Positions 7,071 through 13,806 of a stretch of DNA of 16,755 bases are shown in pieces. Where the stretch lies: NCBI GenBank assembly GCA_029266295.1, contig JAQSXD010000024.1:1-16755 (forward strand). The letters run 5' to 3'. Position 1 is the first letter of the stretch. Every line of letters begins with the position of its first letter. This stretch comes from Bacillota bacterium (GTDB taxonomy: Bacteria; Bacillota; Clostridia; Peptostreptococcales; Anaerovoracaceae). The notes beneath the pieces were generated by a model, which saw only the letters and a program-made list of their open reading frames with translations, was not told the origin of the DNA and made no database searches. A program made the position numbers and the translations under genes.

Positions 7071-9194
7071 ATGGAAACCCTTAACATGGTCATTGATCAT
7101 ATTCCCGTTACTGCCGTGGCCGGTCAGACCATTCTGGAAGCGGCTTTAGCAGCGGATATCTATATTCCCCATCTATGCTCCCATCCCAATCTACATCCTC
7201 AGGGTGGCTGCAAGCTGTGTGTTGTGGAGGTGGACGGGAAGGACGGCCTGCCGGTTACCGCCTGTAATACCGAGGCCCGTGACGGCATGACAGTCATCAC
7301 AAAATCCCCTGTCATCGATAAAATGAGAAGTTTGTCTATGGAGCTGATGCTTGCCGGGCACCCCCATGACTGCACAAGCTGCCGCAGCTATCTGAACTGT
7401 GAGCTTCAATCCCTGATGCAGTATCTGTCCGCCACCGGCGTTCGCATGAGAGAGGTTCATCGCACTGCCATAGGGATCAACACGAAAAACCCCCTGATCG
7501 ACCGGGAAATGGAGCGATGTATTCAATGCGGCCGCTGCGTCAGAGTCTGCCAGGATCTTAGGGGCGTCAATGTACTGAAATACAAGAAGAAGGATGCAGA
7601 AGCCTATATCGGCACAGAAGAGGATCTGCCTCTCGCAGATTCGGGCTGCCGCTTCTGCGGAGCCTGTGTAGAGGTATGTCCCACCGGGGCTCTCCAGGAC
7701 AGAGAAGGCGTATTCCGCAAGGATCTTCCCAGAGAACAATCGCTGATCCCTTGCCAGGCAGAATGCCCTGCCCATACGGATATTCCCCGCTATGTGCGTC
7801 TTGTAAAAGAAGGACGGTACGGAGAAGCTGTAGCCGTCATCCGTGAGAAACTTCCCTTCCCTCACGCGCTGGGCTATGTCTGCACCCGCTATTGTGAGAA
7901 AGGCTGCAAACGAACGGATCTGAATGAAGCAATCGCCATCCGTGACTTGAAGCGGTTTGCGGTTGAAAACGACAAAACAGAGCTGTGGAAAGCACGAAGC
8001 AAGCAGAAGCCTTCCACGGGCAAAAAGGTTGCTGTCATCGGCGCCGGTCCCTGTGGACTCACCGCCGCCTATTATCTTGCAAAATCCGGTCATGAGGTTA
8101 CCGTGTTTGATCGAAACCCGAAAGCAGGCGGAATGTTGGCCGCAGGGATTCCAGCCTACCGGCTGCCCAGAGCCGATCTGCAAAAGGAGGTTGACACCAT
8201 TGCAGAAGCGGGGGTAAAAATCGAGCTGAACCATCCCATTGAGAACGTCGGCGAATTGAAGCAGGATTACGATGCGGTGCTTGTTGCGGTTGGTGCCCAG
8301 TCAGGAAAAAGCATTCCTCTTTCTGGGTATGAACTTGGCTGCTCCCTGACGGCAGTGGAGCTTCTCCGAGCGGCAGCCTTTGACGGCAAGACTTCCTTGA
8401 TTGAGCCCGGAAAAATCGTCACTGTTTTGGGCGGAGGCAACGTGGCTTTCGATGCTGCGCGGGTTTCCCGGCGGCTGGGGGCTTCGGTGAACGTCATTTG
8501 CCTTGAAGCAAAGGATAAAATGCTGGCAGACAGAGAAGAAATCCAGCAGGCGGAGGAAGAAGGCATCCGGATTTATGCGGGGAAAGCCAATCTTTCCATT
8601 GAAGGAAGCCCCGGTAAGGTTGAGGGAGTTAAGGTCATTGACGTTGATTCTTTCCGATTTGAGGAAGGAAAGCTTGTGGTCAATACGGTTCCCGGCACGG
8701 AATCGGTGATCCCCTCTGACATCGTCGTCTTTGCCACTGGTCAAAAAACTGATCTGACATCGGAATTTGGCCTTGAGCTGAACAAATTCGGTTATCCTGT
8801 GCTCCCCTCCGGAGGCCATTCCACCTCACTGGAAGGAGTTTTTGCAGCAGGAGATGCAGTTACGGGAACAAAGGCTGTCATTGATGGCATCGTGGGGGGC
8901 AGGGCAGCAGCAAGTGAAATCGATCATTATTTAGGGGGCAGCGGCGATATCAGTGAAGTCCTTCTGGAAAAAGAGAACCCAAGCCCCTATATCGGAACAA
9001 TTGAGGATTTTGCACAAAAAGTCCGGTCTGAGGCATCGATTCTCGGAGCGGAGGAACGTCAGGACAGCTTTCGCCTCGTAGACCTTGGAATCAGCTGCAG
9101 CCAAGCCGACTGTGAGTCAGAGCGGTGTCTCCAGTGCGATTTACGGAATCAGCTGAAAAAAGTAAGACTTTGGAATTCTTATCAGTATAAATAA
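7071..9194 (+). CDS. NuoG-type Fe-S / GltD-type FAD-NAD(P) oxidoreductase fusion
   Basis: A 707-residue cytoplasmic electron-transfer protein made of two known modules. Residues 1-75 are a 2Fe-2S ferredoxin domain (Cys36, 47, 50, 65). HPHDCTSCRSYLNC at 97-110 is the His-Cys 4Fe-4S site of NuoG (His97, Cys101, 104, 110). Two 4Fe-4S sites follow (Cys150/153/156/160 and 193/196/199/203). From about 225 it is GltD/NfnB-like: PCQAECP and CTRYCEKGC (Cys228, 232, 271, 275, 279) for further Fe-S, an FAD Rossmann motif GAGPCG at 324-329, an NAD(P) motif GGGNVA at 454-459 and the FAD-closing FAAGDAVTG near 591-599. A cysteine-rich tail (CSQADCESERCLQC) ends it. AAGGAAGG precedes the ATG by about 9 bases. 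It is the first gene of a two-gene unit; the electron partner is not encoded here. Confidence 0.88.
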   Translation: METLNMVIDHIPVTAVAGQTILEAALAADIYIPHLCSHPNLHPQGGCKLCVVEVDGKDGLPVTACNTEARDGMTVITKSPVIDKMRSLSMELMLAGHPHDCTSCRSYLNCELQSLMQYLSATGVRMREVHRTAIGINTKNPLIDREMERCIQCGRCVRVCQDLRGVNVLKYKKKDAEAYIGTEEDLPLADSGCRFCGACVEVCPTGALQDREGVFRKDLPREQSLIPCQAECPAHTDIPRYVRLVKEGRYGEAVAVIREKLPFPHALGYVCTRYCEKGCKRTDLNEAIAIRDLKRFAVENDKTELWKARSKQKPSTGKKVAVIGAGPCGLTAAYYLAKSGHEVTVFDRNPKAGGMLAAGIPAYRLPRADLQKEVDTIAEAGVKIELNHPIENVGELKQDYDAVLVAVGAQSGKSIPLSGYELGCSLTAVELLRAAAFDGKTSLIEPGKIVTVLGGGNVAFDAARVSRRLGASVNVICLEAKDKMLADREEIQQAEEEGIRIYAGKANLSIEGSPGKVEGVKVIDVDSFRFEEGKLVVNTVPGTESVIPSDIVVFATGQKTDLTSEFGLELNKFGYPVLPSGGHSTSLEGVFAAGDAVTGTKAVIDGIVGGRAAASEIDHYLGGSGDISEVLLEKENPSPYIGTIEDFAQKVRSEASILGAEERQDSFRLVDLGISCSQADCESERCLQCDLRNQLKKVRLWNSYQYK

Positions 9195-9208
9195 GAGGTG
9201 AAATTGCA

Positions 9209-9859
9209 ATGATGAGTATTTGTGAAAAAACCGGTACTGTTTTACCGGAAATGAATGAAATTTTTAATCGGGCAGACGAGACTTGTCCGGTTGACTGGGC
9301 ATTGAACGTTGCTGCTTCTGCCCGCCTGGAGTCGTGCGGCAAAGGGACACTGTGCCGTGACGGGATTAACCAAATTTGGCAAATCATTCGAGATATAACA
9401 ATTGACAAAGGGAAAAACGGAGATCTTGAATTACTGAAGGAATTGAGCGATATGATTCTTCTGGCAGCTGATTGTGAGCTGTCGGGAAAGACAGCCCTGT
9501 TGATTCAGACCTCCTTAAGCACGCATAGTGACGAGTGGAACGCTCATCTTACCAGAAAGCGATGTTCTGCCCTCGTTTGCGCGGCATACTATACGGTCCA
9601 TGTGGATCCCTCAAAATGTTCGGGCTGCAATCAATGCGCTTCCGTATGTTCTGTAAAATCGATTGCAGGAGAGCAGGGGCTTATCCATGTTGTGGATAAC
9701 GAACTTTGCACACGCTGTGGCGCTTGCTTTGATATTTGTCCGGAACATGCTTTTCTGAAGGCAGGCGCTATGAAGCCCAGATGTCCGGAAAGTCCGATTG
9801 CGGTCGGTTCCTTCTCTGAAGGTGTAAGACGCAGACGCAGACCGGGTGGTGAAGAATAA
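9209..9859 (+). CDS. HydB/NuoF C-terminal-like Fe-S protein lacking the FMN/NADH domain
   Basis: A 216-residue iron-sulfur protein equal to the C-terminal third of HydB/HymB (NADH-binding subunit of multimeric hydrogenases). Residues 24-100 match the NuoF 4Fe-4S domain: ARLESCGKGTLCRDG at 38-52 and a distal Cys89 (AADCELSGK). The family motif is SCGxCxxC, but Gly46 (codon GGG) replaces the second Cys. RKRCSALVC (Cys119, Cys124) is the usual linker, followed by two 4Fe-4S ferredoxin sites (Cys137/140/143/147 and 167/170/173/177). The Arg-rich C-terminus (GVRRRRRPGGEE) is unusual. AGAGGTG lies about 8 bases before the first of two ATGs. It starts 14 bases after the NuoG-GltD fusion, so the two very probably form one complex that passes electrons from NAD(P)H flavin to ferredoxin-like acceptors, or the reverse. 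Confidence 0.82.
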   Translation: MMSICEKTGTVLPEMNEIFNRADETCPVDWALNVAASARLESCGKGTLCRDGINQIWQIIRDITIDKGKNGDLELLKELSDMILLAADCELSGKTALLIQTSLSTHSDEWNAHLTRKRCSALVCAAYYTVHVDPSKCSGCNQCASVCSVKSIAGEQGLIHVVDNELCTRCGACFDICPEHAFLKAGAMKPRCPESPIAVGSFSEGVRRRRRPGGEE

Positions 9860-9910
9860 TACGCCTCCGGCTTAGGCCCTGAGGTTCCTTATTTGCACAC
9901 CATAATTACA

Positions 9911-9951
9911 CATGAAAAGAAGCGGTTTATTTTAAGCCGCTTCTTTTCATG
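9911..9951. terminator. Bidirectional hairpin terminator
   Basis: A 19-base stem with a TTT loop: the left arm begins CATGAAAAGAAGCGG (9911-9925) and the right arm ends CCGCTTCTTTTCATG (9937-9951). In the plus-strand RNA it pairs fully with one G-U; in the minus-strand RNA the same position is a mismatch. Both orientations give a GC-rich core followed by CUUUU. It sits between convergent operons, 51 bases after the HydB-like stop and 24 bases beyond the sufE stop. Confidence 0.85.
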
Positions 9952-9975
9952 GTTGACCGTTGAACAAATATAGTA

Positions 9976-10377
9976 TTATACGGATTTTATGAACTGCAAT
10001 ATACCAGTCAGCCCCAATAATCTTTCCCTGGTGAAAAGATCGCTGATTCCAAGGGCATCGACAATATCCTCTTCAAATGAAGAAACCTCATCGAATGGCT
10101 GCTCATGAAACAATTCATGCAGAATATAGAGTATCCCTCGTATTAAAAGGCTGTCACTGTCAGCCTCCATATAAAATACAGATTCGTCCTTATCGAATAA
10201 AAGCCAAACATTTGCTTGGCATCCTTTGAACCTGTATTCTTTGGATTTATGCGCATCCTTCATCGGTGGCAAAAGCGAAGACAGCTCAATCAAATAAGCA
10301 TGCCTGGAAAAAGGATCCTCCAGCAAACAAAATTCCTGTCGGAAGCAATCCAGTTTTTCTTTGACTGTTAAAGTCAT
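9976..10377 (-). CDS. sufE: SufE-like cysteine desulfurase sulfur acceptor
   Basis: SufE takes the persulfide sulfur from SufS and passes it on. The 133-residue protein has the family layout, with the acceptor cysteine in FKGCQANVWL (Cys53), matching the GCQSxVW signature, and the N-terminal SRHAYLIELSSLLPPM segment (family RYxxLIELGxxLPPL). The ATG overlaps the sufS stop by four bases and has AAAGGTGGTGG just ahead. It is the last gene of the minus-strand cassette and runs up to the hairpin terminator. Clostridia often use SufU or IscU with SufBCD; neither is near, so this SufE probably serves a local sulfur acceptor. Confidence 0.88.
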   Translation of the reverse strand: MTLTVKEKLDCFRQEFCLLEDPFSRHAYLIELSSLLPPMKDAHKSKEYRFKGCQANVWLLFDKDESVFYMEADSDSLLIRGILYILHELFHEQPFDEVSSFEEDIVDALGISDLFTRERLLGLTGILQFIKSV

Positions 10378-11591
10378 CTGCCATCCACCACCTTTAAGAT
10401 CCGTTTTATTCCGTTTATCAAATAATCAATCTCTTCTTTGGTATTATAGAGCGATATTGACACACGAACGGTACCGCTGATTCCAAAACGATCCATGAAA
10501 GGCTGTGCACAATGGGCACCCGAACGCACCGCAATTGCCAGTTTGTCAAGCAGGGATGCGATATCAAACGGATGAGCATACCGATGTGTGAAAGATACAA
10601 TTCCAATCTGCTCTTCGGGAGATCCCACCAATGTAATCCCGGGAATTTTTAATAATTCTGAGCGGATATACTGTGTTAATTCCAATTCATGCGAAATGAT
10701 AGATTCTCTAGGCAGGGAGGCAAACCACTCAATGGCTGCACCCAGACCGATGGCACCGGCTATATTGGGGGTACCGGCTTCAAATTTTGCAGGAGATTCC
10801 CAATAAGCCGGTTCTCCGTTCTTGATCTGCCTTACCATACCGCCTCCATACTTGACAGGCATGAATTGATTCAGCCACTGTTGCTTTCCATACAAGACTC
10901 CGATTCCTGTAGGTCCAAATGCTTTATGCCCTGAAAAGCAATAAAAATCGCAATCCAAATTTTGAACATCTACCCTTTGGTGACTAACCGACTGCGCCCC
11001 ATCAACCAGTACTGGAATACCTTTTTGATGGGCGCACTCAATAACCTTTTTAACCGGATTCACCGCACCGGTTACATTGGAGCTGTGGCAGATCGCGAGA
11101 AGAGCGGTCCGTTGCGTCATCAGCCGTTCCAGTTCCTCAAAATCCAATTCTCCACGAACTGAAACCGGTGCAACGATAAACTTTGCACCGGTTCTTTTGC
11201 ATAATGCCTGCCAAGGGAGATAATTAGAGTGATGTTCCATTTCCGTCACAATAATTTCGTGCTTTTCATTTACATATGGTTCTATGGCCAATGCAACGAT
11301 ATTTATACTGTCAGTCGTTCCGCTCGTGAAAATGACTTCATGTTCTGATTCAGCATTCATAAAATCCTTGACAATGTTTCTCGCCTTTTCATAATCGCAG
11401 GTGGATTGTTCACTTAAATAGTGGACCCCTCTGTGGATGTTGGAATGTGTATGGTGATAATAGTGCTCCATGGTCTTTAAGACGGCATACGGCATCTGGG
11501 TTGTTGCTGCATTATCGAGATAGACGATCGGAGATCCATAAACTCGAGTATTCAGCATCGGAAACTCCTGCCTTATCCGTTCCATTTCCAT
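10374..11591 (-). CDS. sufS: SufS-type cysteine desulfurase
   Basis: A PLP enzyme (405 residues, usual for SufS) that turns cysteine into alanine plus an enzyme-bound persulfide. Visible motifs: YLDNAATTQMP at 24-34, HSNIHRGVHYLSEQST at 49-64, EMEHHSNYLPW at 118-127 with the ring-stacking His121, DGAQS at 197-201 with the PLP Asp197, SGHKAFGPTG at 220-229 with the Schiff-base Lys223, and RSGAHCAQPFM at 356-365 with the persulfide Cys361. It therefore belongs to class II (SufS), whose partner is SufE, and sufE follows with a 4-base overlap. The first ATG lies at the preceding AAAGG; the second ATG (11583-11585) has better spacing and may be the true start. It is 3 bases after the ACP-like gene. 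Confidence 0.92.
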   Translation of the reverse strand: MEMERIRQEFPMLNTRVYGSPIVYLDNAATTQMPYAVLKTMEHYYHHTHSNIHRGVHYLSEQSTCDYEKARNIVKDFMNAESEHEVIFTSGTTDSINIVALAIEPYVNEKHEIIVTEMEHHSNYLPWQALCKRTGAKFIVAPVSVRGELDFEELERLMTQRTALLAICHSSNVTGAVNPVKKVIECAHQKGIPVLVDGAQSVSHQRVDVQNLDCDFYCFSGHKAFGPTGIGVLYGKQQWLNQFMPVKYGGGMVRQIKNGEPAYWESPAKFEAGTPNIAGAIGLGAAIEWFASLPRESIISHELELTQYIRSELLKIPGITLVGSPEEQIGIVSFTHRYAHPFDIASLLDKLAIAVRSGAHCAQPFMDRFGISGTVRVSISLYNTKEEIDYLINGIKRILKVVDGR

Positions 11592-11594
11592 CCT

Positions 11595-12023
11595 TTATGC
11601 GCCCCCATTTTCTTTGTTTTGCTGTAAAATCGCATGATAGCAAGCTTCCGTCATGCTTTCAACCGTACGAATATCCGCCACAGCTTCCTCTGCAAATTTA
11701 ATGTTCAATGCACGTTGTAATGCCATGAGAAACAAAACCTTTTTTGCCATTGCGGAAGTTGCGCCGGAACAGCCTGACTGCAATTCATTTATTTCTGAAA
11801 CATCCTTTTTCAATAGGAGCGACAGGCTTTCCTCTGCCAAATCATAGATACTCTCTGTTTCATCGGGAATCCGTTCCAACAGGAACTTTTTTGCTAAAAA
11901 TATCCTGATCATAAGAGAAAGGTCTTCACGCGGCATTAATTTGTGTTGTAAATTGGCCTGAAAAAGGAAGTCGCTCTCTGATTTTGAGGCTAATATTCGT
12001 TTTAATATGATTTCTCTCTCCAT
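11595..12023 (-). CDS. Small protein with ACP-like C-terminal half, no carrier serine
   Basis: A 142-residue, largely helical protein of unrecognised family. Residues 1-80 are helical and charged (KRILASKSESDFLFQANLQ, LSLMIRIFLAKKFLLER). Residues 89-128 can be aligned without gaps by eye with helices II-III of acyl carrier proteins: LFLMALQRALNIKFAEE then IRTVESM, compared with the ACP pattern LVMALEEEF...IPDEEAEKI.TV. The DSL serine that carries phosphopantetheine is not there (Met92 occupies it), but GCSGATS at 84-90 with Cys85 precedes it. It starts 2 bases after the isomerase-like stop and ends 3 bases before sufS, so it is coupled to both. It may be a scaffold or sulfur carrier between SufS/SufE and the isomerase-like protein. 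The ACP resemblance may be only structural. Confidence 0.6.
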   Translation of the reverse strand: MEREIILKRILASKSESDFLFQANLQHKLMPREDLSLMIRIFLAKKFLLERIPDETESIYDLAEESLSLLLKKDVSEINELQSGCSGATSAMAKKVLFLMALQRALNIKFAEEAVADIRTVESMTEACYHAILQQNKENGGA

Positions 12024-12025
12024 TG

Positions 12026-13582
12026 TTACGCCGTAATAACTTCAAGCCCCAATATTTCTCCAAGCAGCTTTAAATCTTCGGTATAGTCTCCATAAACCAG
12101 AGCCATATGAGAACCAAAATCAAAAGTTTTTTCGTACATGTCTTTTACATCCTTGACCTGATAAAGAACGGCTGTGGAACAGTTTTGACGCTGATACCCA
12201 AACTGGCCTTTGACTTTGCCGCTGACGACCAAAAGTTTATCGCAGGTTGGATTGATACGGAGCAACGTCACTGGTGCATCCATATCCTTACTGAAATCAT
12301 ATCTTATTGTTGCTCCCCAACCACTGAACGCAAAAGAACGCAAAGCATATTCCTCCAGCGGTTTATCATAACCTTTCAGCTTTCTGTTTGCTACGGAATG
12401 GAGCGTTACAGCGAGGTTCGGAATGTCTTTTACTTTCTCAAATTCTTCCTCCGTCACAGCACTGAAATCTGGGGCAGTCAATTTGCCGTCCACAATTCTA
12501 AGCCATGCGGTATTCCCCATATAGGATGCTTTTCCTGCCAGATTCTGCAGAATGACCTTTGATAATAAAATACTGAAGTCCGCTTCACAAGCGGAAGGAA
12601 TTCCCTCTTCTTCAAGCAGGGAATGGGTTAAGCAAAGAGTGCATTTTTCCTGATTCAAGCGGCGTGTGGAGCACATATCAGGACATGGTGCTGTAAAAGC
12701 ATTGCAATCACTATGTGCTAATAATTTTTTCGTAAGATAGTATGCCTTTACGGAATTCACGACATATTCTCTGTCCATATCGCATTCCACCGCACCGTCC
12801 ATTAATTCGTCGGTGATTTGATTGATTTCTATCATATCTTCATCATTAATATTTTGTTGAATGCGACCAGGCATTGTTGGATTTGCGTCCGCTTCCCGAT
12901 TGGTTAATTGATCAAGAAATTCATGAACATTCTGTACACTGAAATGCGTACCAAAAGTTTCTGTTGCTTTTTCAAGTGAAAGAAAGCCATCCTGCGCACT
13001 AATTGGTGATGAGTCGGTAGCAAATCGATTAATCACAAGTGCTCTTGTATTTTGAAGGATCTTTCTGACCTGCAATGCCTTTAAAATATTTTTTGACTTG
13101 TCCCAGTCATAAAATGGATATACTTCAAGATTCCTCGCTCTTAATGCAGCAACATCACAGGACAGGGCAAACATAACTTCATTATAGAACGCAATCGGTT
13201 TTTTACTTCTGCGGGCAAATTCGATGATAACCTGTAGATCTCTCCCACTGGATGTCCAAAGGATCAAATCCGCTTCATCATGATTGATCAGCATTTTTTG
13301 CATATCATCTTCATGCATGCGCCAATCATCGGAATACTGCTTTACCCGAACTGGTTCCAGTAGGTTCACAAAATCCGGCATATTTGCTTTGGTAACTGCA
13401 AGAAAACCTTTATAAATCTCTCCGTTTACCATCTTATCATATTCCGGTGTTAGAGAATCACCTTTCCCAAATCTACAAGGTCCTTCATAGACATAATCAT
13501 GTGTAAAATCAACAAATATCGGCCTTACATTTAATTTAATTTCAGACCCTCGATGAATCATTCTGCAAAGTTTCTCGTTCAT
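12026..13582 (-). CDS. L-fucose/L-arabinose isomerase-like protein with extra cysteine cluster
   Basis: A 518-residue protein of the L-fucose/L-arabinose isomerase-like superfamily, by the C-terminal pattern: GIPSACEADFSILLSK at 327-342, LHSVANRKLKG near 394-404 and GSHMALVYGDYTEDLKLLGEILGLEV at 490-515. Known members convert aldoses to ketoses with Mn or Mg. The acidic site Glu333/Asp335 is present. A cysteine cluster not typical of sugar isomerases, CNAFTAPCPDMC then CTLC (Cys293, 300, 304, 314, 317), directly precedes it, and MGNTAW (Asn357) stands where relatives appear to have a metal-ligand Asp. AGGAGG is 9 bases before the ATG. It is the first gene of the sufSE cassette and divergent from the PucR-type regulator. 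It may not be a normal sugar isomerase; sulfur or metal chemistry at the cysteines is an inference. Confidence 0.75.
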   Translation of the reverse strand: MNEKLCRMIHRGSEIKLNVRPIFVDFTHDYVYEGPCRFGKGDSLTPEYDKMVNGEIYKGFLAVTKANMPDFVNLLEPVRVKQYSDDWRMHEDDMQKMLINHDEADLILWTSSGRDLQVIIEFARRSKKPIAFYNEVMFALSCDVAALRARNLEVYPFYDWDKSKNILKALQVRKILQNTRALVINRFATDSSPISAQDGFLSLEKATETFGTHFSVQNVHEFLDQLTNREADANPTMPGRIQQNINDEDMIEINQITDELMDGAVECDMDREYVVNSVKAYYLTKKLLAHSDCNAFTAPCPDMCSTRRLNQEKCTLCLTHSLLEEEGIPSACEADFSILLSKVILQNLAGKASYMGNTAWLRIVDGKLTAPDFSAVTEEEFEKVKDIPNLAVTLHSVANRKLKGYDKPLEEYALRSFAFSGWGATIRYDFSKDMDAPVTLLRINPTCDKLLVVSGKVKGQFGYQRQNCSTAVLYQVKDVKDMYEKTFDFGSHMALVYGDYTEDLKLLGEILGLEVITA

Positions 13583-13806
13583 ACTTATTATCCTCCTGGT
13601 CTATTTTTATGTGGTTATCTACTCCTTAAAGAATACAACAATTACATTTATTAAAACTAGATACGCATCATCAGAATAAAACACAGAATAACCATTGCCC
13701 ATTTGTACGATTCGTACTAAAATAAATCTTAGAAGTTTAAGAATAAAGCTTTTCCAACTTCGCGCTAATTGTAGTCAAAATATATTATAACAATAAGAGG
13801 TGTCTC
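13583..13806. promoter_or_regulatory. Divergent AT-rich control region with a GTACGA-T-TCGTAC dyad
   Basis: These 224 bases separate the isomerase-like gene from the PucR-type gene. GTACGA (13705-13710) and TCGTAC (13712-13717) form a perfect 6-base inverted repeat around one base, a plausible operator for the adjacent regulator. TATATT/TATAAC near 13781-13790 may be the -10 box for the plus-strand gene, with no good -35 box. The minus-strand promoter is not clear. Strong ribosome binding sites are seen at both ends. Confidence 0.45.

Noticed and set aside
7191..8234. 347-codon open frame antisense to the NuoG-GltD gene
   Set aside because: The sense frame has complete, ordered family motifs; the antisense protein has none and no ribosome binding site.
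9863..9883. Small GC-rich hairpin just after the HydB-like gene (CCTC...GGC TTAG GCC...GAGG)
   Set aside because: Arms are only 3-4 bases with bulges; the strong hairpin at 9911-9951 explains termination.
10374..11591. Call as a NifS/IscS-type desulfurase
   Set aside because: The short RSGAHCAQP active-site segment and the sufE partner are class II (SufS) marks.
11595..12023. Call as a true acyl carrier protein
   Set aside because: The serine of the DSL motif is absent and the protein is nearly twice the usual length.
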